From contig DAOSOK010000023.1 in the NCBI GenBank assembly GCA_035373905.1, positions 22,236 to 86,235 of the forward strand: a stretch of DNA of 64,000 nucleotides. Direction: 5' to 3'. Of the stretch, positions 25,026 to 33,713 are shown piece by piece. The position numbers and the translations under genes are program-made. The stretch's first letter is position 1. Each line of letters opens with the position of its first letter. The notes beneath the pieces were generated by a model. That model worked only from the letters and a program-made list of their open reading frames with translations, searched no databases and had not been told where the DNA came from. The stretch comes from Candidatus Ozemobacteraceae bacterium. GTDB lineage: Bacteria > Muiribacteriota > Ozemobacteria > Ozemobacterales > Ozemobacteraceae.

Positions 25026-26492
25026 ATGTCATCGCTTCGAATCAGAATTCTCGTCGCCTTTCTCGTGGCCATGGTTCTTCTCGAGGCGGGCCTGGGGCTC
25101 TGGCATTACAGGCACATGCGATGGCTGCTGGAAACGCGCTTCGAACTGTCGGCCCGAACCTTCGCGGCGCAGATCGCCCGGCAGGCGGTTCCCTCGGTGT
25201 TCGCCGAAGACGTGGACCAGCTTCAGGCGCTGGCGACCCAGGCGTCGGATATTCCCTCCCTCGATTTCATCAGCTTCAGGAACGAAGTCGGAGCGACGAT
25301 TTTTTCGGCGATCATACCGTCATCGACCCGGAACGGACCGAACATGGTTCCCCTCATCCCCAGGGATCAAGCGACTTCGTCCATGTTCCTGAATGTCATG
25401 AACGGCCTGATCGCCCAGGAGCCGGTGGTTTTGACGAGCTTTGCACCGGAAGACGCCGGCGCATCCTCGACCCGATTCATCGGAAGCGTTATCCTTGGCT
25501 TCTCGAGGGGCGAAATCGAGCAGCAGTTGTTCGCTACGAAACGCATTCTCGTCCTGTCGGGCGTCTTCTTCGCGTTCGTGGCGCTGCTGATGACGATTCT
25601 GCTCGAACGCTGGGTGACGACGCCGCTGATCCATCTCATCGAAAAGATCCGCGATATCGCCAAGGGCGATCTCTCGATCAGGGTGAACGTGCCCGATACG
25701 ACGGGCGAGATCAACATTCTGTGTCATTCGGTCAACCAGATGGCCGACGCCCTCCAGGACCACACCTCGACGCTCGAACAGCGGGTGCAGGACCGCACCG
25801 TGCAGCTCGAGTCGGCGAACCAGGAACTGGAAGCCTTCGCCTACTCGGTTTCGCACGATCTGCGGGCGCCCCTGCGCGGCATCGACGGCTGGAGCCTGGC
25901 CCTGCTCGAAGACTGCGCCGACAAGCTCGACGAGCAGGGAAAACAGTATCTTGGCCGCGTCAGGAGCGAAACCCAGCGGATGGGCCAGCTGATCGACGAG
26001 CTGCTGCAGCTTTCCAGGGTGACCCGGTCGCCGTTCCAGCCGAGAGACGTGGACTTGGCCGCGCTGGCGTACCGCATCGCGGACCGGCTGACGGAAAGCA
26101 GTCCCGGTCGTACGCTGACGTTCCGGATCGAGCGCGAGATGGTTGCACGGGGTGATCCGGCGCTTCTCGAAATTGCCTTAACAAATCTGTTCGAAAATGC
26201 GGTAAAATTCACCGGTCCATGTTCTGATGCACAGATCGAATTCGGCCGCGTCGTCGTCGACGGGAAACCGGCATTCTCGGTGCGGGACAACGGGGTCGGG
26301 TTCGATATGGCATACTATTCAAAGCTGTTCGGGGCGTTCCAGCGCCTGCACAAGGCGTCGGAGTTCCCCGGCACGGGAATCGGCCTCGCCACGGTCGCAC
26401 GCATCATTCACCGCCATGGAGGACGCGTCTGGGCCTCTTCTGAACTGGGAAAAGGCGCTTCTTTCCAATTCACCCTCGAGGAAAAAGCATGA
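25026..26492 (+). CDS. Membrane sensor histidine kinase (HAMP, HisKA, HATPase_c)
   Basis: A 488-residue protein. The first membrane segment is at about residues 7-25, a periplasmic sensor region runs to about 175, the second membrane segment ([20 protein letters not shown]) is at about 180-200, and HAMP follows at about 200-252. The phospho-accepting histidine is in [19 protein letters not shown] (about residue 278), a phytochrome-kinase-like H-box. The ATPase has [19 protein letters not shown] and [18 protein letters not shown] boxes. The start is 12 bases after the binding-protein gene, and its stop overlaps the response regulator start by four bases, so the partner regulator is almost certainly the next gene. 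Confidence 0.93.
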   Translation: MSSLRIRILVAFLVAMVLLEAGLGLWHYRHMRWLLETRFELSARTFAAQIARQAVPSVFAEDVDQLQALATQASDIPSLDFISFRNEVGATIFSAIIPSSTRNGPNMVPLIPRDQATSSMFLNVMNGLIAQEPVVLTSFAPEDAGASSTRFIGSVILGFSRGEIEQQLFATKRILVLSGVFFAFVALLMTILLERWVTTPLIHLIEKIRDIAKGDLSIRVNVPDTTGEINILCHSVNQMADALQDHTSTLEQRVQDRTVQLESANQELEAFAYSVSHDLRAPLRGIDGWSLALLEDCADKLDEQGKQYLGRVRSETQRMGQLIDELLQLSRVTRSPFQPRDVDLAALAYRIADRLTESSPGRTLTFRIEREMVARGDPALLEIALTNLFENAVKFTGPCSDAQIEFGRVVVDGKPAFSVRDNGVGFDMAYYSKLFGAFQRLHKASEFPGTGIGLATVARIIHRHGGRVWASSELGKGASFQFTLEEKA

Positions 26493-26938
26493 AACAGAAA
26501 ACGATTCTTCTCGTCGAAGACAATCAGAACGACATCGGCCTGACGCAGCGCGCGTTCGAAAAATGCCGGATCTACAACGATCTCATCGTCAAGGAAGACG
26601 GCCAGGAGGCTCTCGATTTTCTTTTCGGCAAGGATGGCAAGCCGGGCGCCGCGGACAACATCCTTCCGATGCTGGTCATGCTCGATCTGAAGCTGCCGCG
26701 CATCGACGGCCTCGAGGTGCTGCGGCGGATCCGGGCAGACGTGCGCACCCATCGCATGCCCGTGGTCATCCTGACATCATCCAAGGAAGAGGAGGACGTG
26801 GCGGCCAGTTACGACCTGGGCGCGAACAGCTACATCCGCAAGCCGGTTGATTTCCAGCAGTTCGCCCAGGCGGTCCAGAACCTCGGATTATACTGGTTGG
26901 TATTGAACGAGCCGCCGCCCACGATCAAGAAGGGATGA
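26489..26938 (+). CDS. Single-domain response regulator (Rcp1-like)
   Basis: A 149-residue protein made of a receiver domain only. Acidic residues are in [10 protein letters not shown], the phospho-accepting aspartate is in [15 protein letters not shown] (about residue 66), the Thr/Ser switch is in [12 protein letters not shown], and the lysine is in [12 protein letters not shown]. The DNQND and long loop with FLFGKDG are typical of Rcp1-type regulators that pair with phytochrome-like kinases. There is no DNA-binding output domain, so it probably relays phosphate, plausibly to or from the downstream hybrid kinase. It overlaps both neighbours by four bases. Confidence 0.92.
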   Translation: MKQKTILLVEDNQNDIGLTQRAFEKCRIYNDLIVKEDGQEALDFLFGKDGKPGAADNILPMLVMLDLKLPRIDGLEVLRRIRADVRTHRMPVVILTSSKEEEDVAASYDLGANSYIRKPVDFQQFAQAVQNLGLYWLVLNEPPPTIKKG

Positions 26939-28881
26939 CCATTCTTCACTGCCTTCAGATCGAAGATTCGGAAAGCGATGCCGAGCTGATTCTCCGGCTT
27001 CTGCGCAAATCCGGGTTCGACGTCGACGGCGAGCGGGTGGAGACGGCCGAAGCGTTCAGGGCCGCCCTTCCCGTCAGGCAGTGGGACATCATCATCGCCG
27101 ATTACCAGCTTCCCTCCTTCGACGCGCCGGCCGCGCTCGCGATGATCAGGGAAGTCGGTCTCGACATTCCCTGCATCGTCGTTTCGGGGATGATGGGCGA
27201 AGAGATCGCCGTCCGGATGATGAAGGATGGAGCGGCCGACTACATCACCAAGAACAGCCTTTCCCGCCTTCCCCCGGCCGTCGAACGCGAACTGCGCGAG
27301 GCGGAGATGCGGCGGGAACGGCGTAGGGCCGTCGTCGAGCTGGCCGAGGAGCGGGAACGCCTGCTCGTGACGCTCCGCAGTATCGGCGAAGGCGTCATCA
27401 CCGCCGACGTGCACGGTTTCACGACGATGGTCAACCCTGTCGGCGAGCGGCTGATCGGCATGACGGCCGACGAAGCCCGCGGCCGGCCCGTCTCCGATAT
27501 TTTTCGGCTGCAGATGCGCGGAAACGACGCTCCATGCTCCGATCCGGTGCAACGGGTGCTCGAATCCGACAGTGCCCGCGAACTGAGCCGCGTGGCCCTT
27601 TTGATCGATGTCCAGGGCAACGAACTGCCGATCACCTTCACCGCCTCGCCGCTCCTCGATGCCGAAAAACAGATCGTCGGAGCCGTTCTCGTGTTCCGCG
27701 ACTTGTCGCGCGAGCAGAAGATTCACGAGATTCTTCAGAACGCCGACAAGCTCCAGTCGATCGGCGTGCTCGCCGGCGGGATCGCCCACGATTTCAACAA
27801 TCTCCTCAGCGGCATCTTCTGCAACATCGAGATGGCGAAGCTGTGCTGCAAGAACGGCGACTCGAGGAAAGCCGTCGAGCGGCTGGGGGCGGCGCTCGAC
27901 GTGTTCTCGCGCGCCAAGGATCTGACGCGCCAGCTGCTGACCTTCGCCAAGGGCGGCAAGCCCGTGCAGAAGACGATGTCGATCGAGCCGATCCTGCGGC
28001 GCTCCTCGACGTTCATGCTCAGCGGCTCGAACGTCTCGTGCGACATGCGCCTGCAGGAGGGCCTGTGGCTCTGCCACATCGACGAGAACCAGATCGCCCA
28101 GGCCGTCGACAACATCATCCTCAACGCCCGTCAGGCGATGCCGAAAGGCGGCCAGATCACCATCACCGCGGAAAACGTCCCGGCCGGCTCGCCGGGGCTG
28201 CCCGGCGTCGATCTCGGCGACACGGTCCGCGTTTCCATCCGCGACACCGGCCCGGGCATCGACCCGAAGGCGCGCGCCCGCATCTTCGACCCGTTCTTCA
28301 CGACGAAATCCGCCGGCAGCGGGCTGGGCCTTTCCATCGTCTTCTCGATCATGAAGCGGCACGGCGGCTTCGTCGATCTCGAATCGCAGCCCGGCGAGGG
28401 GGCGGCGTTCATCCTCTACCTGCCGCGCGCCCAGTCGGATCGGAAAGCCTCGGGAAAGCGCCAGGCCGTTGTCGACATGAAATCCCCGCTGGGCGGCGGG
28501 AGAATTCTCGTCATGGACGACGAGCCGTTCATGCGTGACATCTGTCGCGAACTTCTCGAGGATGGCGGGTTTGCCGTGACCTGCGCGGCGAACGGCGACG
28601 AGGCGATCGACCTGTTCCGGAGCGATCATCAGAAGGGCGTTACCTACATCGCTGCGATTCTCGATCTGACCGTTCCGGGCGGCAAGGGCGGCATCGAGGC
28701 GCTCGCCGAGCTTCGCGCCATCGATCCCGACATCTGCGCCATCGCCTCGAGCGGATACTCGAACGACCCGGTCATGGCCCAGCCGGCGAAATACGGCTTC
28801 GCGAGATGTCTTCCCAAGCCCTTCAAGATGGAGGAGCTGTTCGCCGCGATCCGCTGCTGCGCCGCCCTGCGCCCTTCGTGA
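26935..28881 (+). CDS. Hybrid sensor kinase: REC-PAS-HisKA-HATPase-REC
   Basis: A 648-residue soluble protein. An N-terminal receiver (LQIEDSESDAELIL; IIIADYQLPSFD; about 1-125) is followed by a coiled linker and PAS domain (about 140-260), an H-box GVLAGGIAHDFNNLLSGIF at about 278-296, an ATPase with NIILNARQAMPKGG, DTGPGIDP and SAGSGLGLSIV, and a C-terminal receiver from about 520 (LVMDDEPFMRD; AILDLTVPGGKGG). The H-box is the NtrB-like HDFNN type. No membrane segment is present, so it acts in the cytoplasm and closes the operon. Receiver domains at both ends suggest a phosphorelay with the Rcp1-like regulator. Confidence 0.92.
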   Translation: MTILHCLQIEDSESDAELILRLLRKSGFDVDGERVETAEAFRAALPVRQWDIIIADYQLPSFDAPAALAMIREVGLDIPCIVVSGMMGEEIAVRMMKDGAADYITKNSLSRLPPAVERELREAEMRRERRRAVVELAEERERLLVTLRSIGEGVITADVHGFTTMVNPVGERLIGMTADEARGRPVSDIFRLQMRGNDAPCSDPVQRVLESDSARELSRVALLIDVQGNELPITFTASPLLDAEKQIVGAVLVFRDLSREQKIHEILQNADKLQSIGVLAGGIAHDFNNLLSGIFCNIEMAKLCCKNGDSRKAVERLGAALDVFSRAKDLTRQLLTFAKGGKPVQKTMSIEPILRRSSTFMLSGSNVSCDMRLQEGLWLCHIDENQIAQAVDNIILNARQAMPKGGQITITAENVPAGSPGLPGVDLGDTVRVSIRDTGPGIDPKARARIFDPFFTTKSAGSGLGLSIVFSIMKRHGGFVDLESQPGEGAAFILYLPRAQSDRKASGKRQAVVDMKSPLGGGRILVMDDEPFMRDICRELLEDGGFAVTCAANGDEAIDLFRSDHQKGVTYIAAILDLTVPGGKGGIEALAELRAIDPDICAIASSGYSNDPVMAQPAKYGFARCLPKPFKMEELFAAIRCCAALRPS

Positions 28882-28888
28882 ATCGCGC

Positions 28889-28940
28889 GTTTGCGCCGAT
28901 ATCTGATCTACAGGTGTTTTCAGATATGAGGAGCGCAAAC
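28889..28940 (+). promoter_or_regulatory. Long stem-loop enclosing the ribosome site of the recombinase gene
   Basis: Two exact inverted segments nest: GTTTGCGC (28889-28896) with GCGCAAAC (28933-28940), and ATATCTG (28899-28905) with CAGATAT (28921-28927), leaving a 15-base loop. The GAGGA ribosome site (28928-28932) lies in the internal loop, and the TTG start follows directly at 28942. In mRNA this would restrict initiation. As DNA it is a palindromic operator-like or recombinase-binding site. It sits only eight bases after the stop of the upstream kinase gene. Confidence 0.7.
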
Positions 28941-28941
28941 C

Positions 28942-29835
28942 TTGTCCGAACTGCTGGAGCAGTATCTGGCCTATTTGTCCGTGGAGAAAGGCCTCAGGCC
29001 TAAGTCTCTCGAGGCATACCGCCGGGACCTGCTCGACTACCTGAAGTTCCTTCAGGACAAAGGCCGCCGACCCGAAGAGCCGGGCGCGGACGGCCCCCTC
29101 GCGCTGTTCATGGCCCACCTGCACGACCGGGGGCTCCAGCCGCGTTCCGTCGCCCGCAAGGCGTCGACGCTGCGGGGGTTCTACCGGTTCCTGCGCCGCG
29201 AAAACAAGATCGCCGTCGATCCGACGCGCATTCTCGAGCCTCCCCGCGTGGGACGGCCGCTCCCGAAAGTTCTCAGCATCGCCGAGGTCGAGGCGATGAT
29301 CGCCGCCCCCGCGACCGGCACCCCTCTCGGCCTGCGCGACCGCGCGATCCTTGAAATCCTGTATGCGACCGGCATCCGCGAATCCGAGCTCATCGCGCTC
29401 GAGCTCGGAAGCATCAACCGCGAGGGCCGGTTCGTGCACGTGGTCGGAAAGGGCGGCCGCGAGCGGATCGTGCCGGTCGGCAGTTTCGCCCTTCAGGCGG
29501 TCGACGCGTACCTGCGCGACGGCCGCCACAAGCTGCTCGGCGGCAACATCACCGAGCGGACGTTGTTTCTGAACCCTTTCGGCGGGCCGCTTTCCCGGAT
29601 GGGCCTGTGGAAGATCGTCCGAAAATACGCGGTGGCGGCCGGCATCGCCCGGCAGGTCTCGCCGCACGTGCTCCGCCACTCGTGCGCGACCCACATGCTC
29701 GAGGGCGGCGCCAGCATCATCGCGGTGCAGGAGATGCTCGGCCACGTCGATGTCTCGACGACCCAGATCTACACGCACCTCACCGGGCAGGATCTGAAGC
29801 GGATCCACGGCGAAGCCCACCCGAGGGGCCGATGA
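28942..29835 (+). CDS. Tyrosine recombinase, XerC/XerD family
   Basis: A 297-residue protein, the usual Xer length. The N-terminal SAM-like core-binding domain covers LLEQYLAYLSVEKGLRPKS to about residue 90. The catalytic domain has the Arg in YATGIRESELIAL, Lys in VVGKGGRERIVP, HVLRHSCATHML, the second His in MLGHVDVS, and the Tyr nucleophile in TTQIYTHL. This family resolves chromosome dimers at dif, but may also move integrative elements. The start is TTG 28942, with a GAGGA site eight bases upstream that lies inside a strong stem-loop. Its stop overlaps the next gene's start (ATGA). No dif-like site was identified nearby. Confidence 0.93.
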   Translation: MSELLEQYLAYLSVEKGLRPKSLEAYRRDLLDYLKFLQDKGRRPEEPGADGPLALFMAHLHDRGLQPRSVARKASTLRGFYRFLRRENKIAVDPTRILEPPRVGRPLPKVLSIAEVEAMIAAPATGTPLGLRDRAILEILYATGIRESELIALELGSINREGRFVHVVGKGGRERIVPVGSFALQAVDAYLRDGRHKLLGGNITERTLFLNPFGGPLSRMGLWKIVRKYAVAAGIARQVSPHVLRHSCATHMLEGGASIIAVQEMLGHVDVSTTQIYTHLTGQDLKRIHGEAHPRGR

Positions 29836-32800
29836 TGCGCACCCGCATGCGGCTTCTCCTGCCGCTCTTCCTCATCGCCGCCGCCGCCGCCTCGGCCGAC
29901 CTGGGCCCGGCCGGAATCCCGGCGGGCGTCGCGCCAGCTCCATCCGTCGCCGCGCCGGCGACGCCGCCTGTCGTTTCTCCCGCCCCAACCGGGCCAGCAC
30001 GGCCGGCGCCGGTGTTTTCGAACGCCGTCAGCCCGGTCGCGGTCGTTCTTCCCGCCCCGGCATCGTCCGCGGTCCCGGATCTTGCCGTGACGGCGAGCCC
30101 GCCGGTGGAAACCGTGGCCTCTCCCCCGGAAAAAGCCGGGCTCAAACCGACTGTTTGTTCCGTCACCGTCGCGATCGTCGAACCCCCGATCGAAAACGGG
30201 ATCAGTATATATCAACAGTTATGTAAAACATTTTCATATATAAAACATACGATTTATTCCGGGGTCGATCGGCTGGCGGTGGTATCCGTGCCGATAGAGA
30301 ACGTCGCATCGGCAGCCGCAGATATCCCGCAGTCGGCGATGGCGACAGGGTCGATCACGTTGGCGGCAGAGGCTGGGGCAGTGAACCCGGCCGGCGAATT
30401 CCCGTTGTCACCCGAACGACAGGGGGTGTCGGAGACGATGCTGGCGGCCGGAACCACGGTCGACACGGCGGCGACGGAAGCGTCGCTGGTTCCTGTCAGC
30501 GCCGCCACCGTCGATCTGGTGACGCCTGCCGAAACGTTCAGATTCAAAGCCTGGAAATCGCCCGAAACGGCGAAGACGTTTTTTGCGGCGAAACTCCCGG
30601 TGCTCGATCCGACGATGTTTCGTCCGGCGAGTTCGACGGGACGGATCAAGCTGCCGCCGCACCACCCACGGCTTCCGGTGTCCAGTCCGTCGACGCCGAA
30701 GATTCCGGCGGCCTCCGACCCGGCGCTGATTCCCTTCTCGACGAAACCGAAGCCCGTTCCGGCGAAGCCGCCGACGCCGGATGAAATCGCGGTCGCGCTG
30801 CAGAGCCAGCCCGGTCTCGCCGCGCTTCCGCCCTCGCCTTTCCCCGACCGGGTGCCGGGGGAGGAAGACGCCGAGGAGCGGAAGCTGAACATCTCGGGCA
30901 CCAAGACGTTCGAAATGAAGAAGGCCGACGTGAAGGGCGATCTCGGCCACTTCTCGACGGAAAACTACGACTCGATCCCCGGCTTCCATCTCGATCAGAG
31001 CATGCACCTGGAGATCGACGGCAACATCACGAAGAGCGCGAAAGTCTCGGCGGTTCTCGACGACAAGGAAGACGAGGACCGCCGCTTCACCATCAACCTC
31101 GACGGCCCCGTCTGGGACCTCACGATGGGCGATTTCCCGCTCGGCCTCGCCGACACCGAGTTCCAGCTCTTCCGCAAGGAGGTGCGGGGTCTCATGGCGC
31201 AGGGCGCGGTTACGGAAAACCTGCAGGCGATGTTCCTGTATTCCCAGTCGAAGGGCCGCGCACGGCGCGAGCAGTTCCGCGGAGCCGGCCAGCAGCAGGA
31301 GTTCCGGCTCGCCGTTCAGCCCATGGTGCAGAATTCCGAAAAGGTGACGATCGACGGCCGGCTCATGACGCGCGGCAGCGACTACCTCGTCGATTACGAG
31401 GACGGCGTGATCAAGTTCCTGCCGCACGTGCTGCCGATCGAGGTGACGAGCTGGATCGTCATCGAATACGAGGTCAACGACAGCAAGATGGCGTTCAAGC
31501 GCAACCTGTACGGCACCCGGCTGCTGTCGAAACACGGGGAAGGGCGCCGGCTCGGCCTTTCGTGGCTGCGCGAGCTCGACAGCGACACCCCGAAGTCCGA
31601 AACCGGCTCGTCGACGGTGAAGCCGATGCAGCACGACCTGATCGGCTTCGACGGCGACTGGCGGCTGACCGACGCCTTGAGCCTCTCGGGGGAGACGGCG
31701 CTTTCGCTGTACGACCCGAACCGGCTCTCCGACACCGCCTCGTCGGACCGCACGATCGCCGACCACGCGATGCGGCTCCAGCTGCGGGCCAAGACGCAGA
31801 CGCTGACCGGCGATCTCGGCTTCCGGCGCGTCGGGAAGGATTTCCGGATGGTCGGCCGCGAGGGCGGCGTGACCGAACTCGGCGAGCGCGGCCTTGCCAG
31901 CGACATCATGAAGGGAAGCGGCCGCCTGACCTGGCAGGCCCGGCCGAAACTTCAGCTGTTCGCCGGCCTCGAGTCGTCGAAGACGAACCTGTCGAACGAC
32001 CCGGCCGTCTCGCGCATCGAGTTCCGCGACCTGAACGGCGGCGCGGCCTATTCCTACAGGGACAGGTCGCGTGTCGAGGCTCGATACGGACTCCAGACAG
32101 ACGAAGAGCGCCTGCGGGGCCCGGTGACGGATCGCGACAAGGGCGTCGGCGCCGTCGTGTGGGACCATGAGTTCGGGCCGGTGTTCGCGCAGAGCAAGAT
32201 CGAGCACACGACCTACGACGACGGGGTGAACGCCGCTTCGGGTTCGCGCATCCTGAACGTATCGACCAGCATCGGCAGCGATCGCGACAAGAAGCTGACC
32301 TGGACGGCCGGCGCGTCGCGCGTGACGCTCGACGACGACATCGATCTCAACGAGGAGCGGTCGGATACCCGGAACTACACGCTCGATCTCAATTACGAGC
32401 CGTCCCGGGCGCTCAATGCCCGCGGCATTCTCGAGTGGCGCACCGAGGACGACCTGCTGGTCAACTCGCGCCAGACGGGGCAGATCGCCGATTCCCGCAT
32501 CCGGTACCAGCCGAACCGCGACTGGACGAGCCAGTTCAAATATAAAGTAGAAAATACATCGAAGGTTATACGCGACGCCTCGCTCGATCCGAGGCGATAC
32601 GTCGTGCCCACCAGCCTGCCGCTGTCCGAAGACGAGAAGGACCAGGTGCTCACGCGGTTCGAAAACCCGGTGCAGAAGTCGACGTCCAACTTCACGACCT
32701 CATGGCGCGCGGGCGAGAAGGTCGAGACCACGTTCGACTGGAAGCGGCGAGACCTGAAGGACCGGGCGAGCCGGCTGCTCGTTTCCCTCAATGACCGGAA

Positions 32801-33371
32801 ATCCTACGAGGTGCGGTACACGCCGCTGCGCAAGCTGAAGCTGACGGGCGAATACGAGGACGGCGAGATGCGGGCGGCGGCGTCGGGAAGCAAGCTGCTC
32901 GACACGGTTCGCCGGTTCCAGGTCAGGAACGAGTTTTTCGAGGGGTATATCATCGACATGCTCTGGGAGGACCTCGATGAAAACGATATCTACGCCGACT
33001 CGAACGACAAGCGCACGACCGGCAAGGCGGTCGATTTTCAGCGGATCTTCTCTGCGCGGGCGACACTCGAGGCCGGCGTGCAGCGCAACGTGATCCGGTC
33101 ATTCCAGCCGAGCAAGGAGTGGGAGACGCGGGCCGCGTTCGTGCTCACCCCCTCGGCCAGAAACCAGCGGTACCGCCTGTTTGTCACCAACAAGCAGATC
33201 GACTCGGCAAAGCCCGGCACGCATCGGGAAGGCGGGCTGAGTTTTTCCCAGTTCATCGGGAGCGACAGCATGGTCGAAGGCGAGGTGAAGCGGGTCGAGT
33301 CGACCGCCGGCCTCCTCGGAAACGGCTACGAAGGCACCGTCGCCAACGCCAAGATGATCATCTCCTTCTGA
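29832..33371 (+). CDS. Large outer-membrane-type protein with Pro/Ala-rich N-terminus
   Basis: A 1,179-residue protein starting at ATG 29832, overlapping the recombinase stop by four bases. A signal peptide (MRLLLPLFLIAAAAASA) is followed by about 350 residues rich in Pro, Ala, Val and Thr. From about residue 358 a structured domain begins (LNISGTKTFEMKKADVKGDLGHF) with GSDYLVDYEDGVIKFL and WIVIEYEVND, a pattern seen in large outer-membrane proteins of uncertain function. Residues from about 560 to the end alternate polar and hydrophobic residues like a beta-barrel (GLSWLRELDSD, LQLRAKTQTLTGDLGFRRVG). The very AT-rich patch at 30202-30257 sits inside the open frame. I do not recognise a named family. 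Confidence 0.7.
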   Translation: MMRTRMRLLLPLFLIAAAAASADLGPAGIPAGVAPAPSVAAPATPPVVSPAPTGPARPAPVFSNAVSPVAVVLPAPASSAVPDLAVTASPPVETVASPPEKAGLKPTVCSVTVAIVEPPIENGISIYQQLCKTFSYIKHTIYSGVDRLAVVSVPIENVASAAADIPQSAMATGSITLAAEAGAVNPAGEFPLSPERQGVSETMLAAGTTVDTAATEASLVPVSAATVDLVTPAETFRFKAWKSPETAKTFFAAKLPVLDPTMFRPASSTGRIKLPPHHPRLPVSSPSTPKIPAASDPALIPFSTKPKPVPAKPPTPDEIAVALQSQPGLAALPPSPFPDRVPGEEDAEERKLNISGTKTFEMKKADVKGDLGHFSTENYDSIPGFHLDQSMHLEIDGNITKSAKVSAVLDDKEDEDRRFTINLDGPVWDLTMGDFPLGLADTEFQLFRKEVRGLMAQGAVTENLQAMFLYSQSKGRARREQFRGAGQQQEFRLAVQPMVQNSEKVTIDGRLMTRGSDYLVDYEDGVIKFLPHVLPIEVTSWIVIEYEVNDSKMAFKRNLYGTRLLSKHGEGRRLGLSWLRELDSDTPKSETGSSTVKPMQHDLIGFDGDWRLTDALSLSGETALSLYDPNRLSDTASSDRTIADHAMRLQLRAKTQTLTGDLGFRRVGKDFRMVGREGGVTELGERGLASDIMKGSGRLTWQARPKLQLFAGLESSKTNLSNDPAVSRIEFRDLNGGAAYSYRDRSRVEARYGLQTDEERLRGPVTDRDKGVGAVVWDHEFGPVFAQSKIEHTTYDDGVNAASGSRILNVSTSIGSDRDKKLTWTAGASRVTLDDDIDLNEERSDTRNYTLDLNYEPSRALNARGILEWRTEDDLLVNSRQTGQIADSRIRYQPNRDWTSQFKYKVENTSKVIRDASLDPRRYVVPTSLPLSEDEKDQVLTRFENPVQKSTSNFTTSWRAGEKVETTFDWKRRDLKDRASRLLVSLNDRKSYEVRYTPLRKLKLTGEYEDGEMRAAASGSKLLDTVRRFQVRNEFFEGYIIDMLWEDLDENDIYADSNDKRTTGKAVDFQRIFSARATLEAGVQRNVIRSFQPSKEWETRAAFVLTPSARNQRYRLFVTNKQIDSAKPGTHREGGLSFSQFIGSDSMVEGEVKRVESTAGLLGNGYEGTVANAKMIISF

Positions 33372-33445
33372 TCCAACACCGCCACCACAGTGACACAGAA
33401 GCTCAGAGGTTTTTCTTGCGTTATCCCCCCGCATATCGCCTGTAG

Positions 33446-33530
33446 GGGCGGGTTTGAAACCCGCCCTTCCATCGCACCAACGTGAGGAAATAGCTTTTTC
33501 CACGACGGCAGGGGCGCTTCGCGAAGCGCC
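33446..33530. repeat. Two short perfect palindromes in the spacer before the long RNA candidate
   Basis: GGGCGGGTTT and AAACCCGCCC (33446-33466) form ten-base arms around one base, and GGCGCTTCGCGAAGCGCC (33513-33530) is an 18-base perfect palindrome. Together with the degenerate CACAGTGACACAGAAG word near 33385 they fill the 33372-33660 gap, in which no gene is visible. The first may act as a terminator for the upstream outer-membrane gene, but it lacks a T-tract. Confidence 0.7.
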
Positions 33531-33678
33531 TCAATGCCACATGAACCTAACCCTCCGGATCGCAACACGATGCGCCCGGAAGGCATCCGGTATGGATGGT
33601 GGCATTCCCTGAAAACCTGTCTACCACACATTCTCCAACGGAGACAGACAAAAAGAGACAAGAAAAGATAAAAAGTAT

Positions 33679-33707
33679 TTGACAGGTAGGGGATCTTTAA
33701 ATATATT
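33679..33707 (+). promoter_or_regulatory. Consensus sigma-70 promoter
   Basis: A perfect TTGACA (33679-33684), exactly 17 bases, then TATATT (33702-33707), in an AT-rich context. It predicts transcription starting near 33713-33716. It is the best promoter match I found in the window, and no protein gene follows it on this strand for over 1.4 kb. Confidence 0.8.
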
Positions 33708-33713
33708 AGGTTT

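Noticed and set aside
28882..28941. dif site beside the Xer recombinase
   Set aside because: The palindrome here lacks the 11-6-11 arm layout of dif; its 15-base loop and internal ribosome site fit a regulatory stem-loop better.
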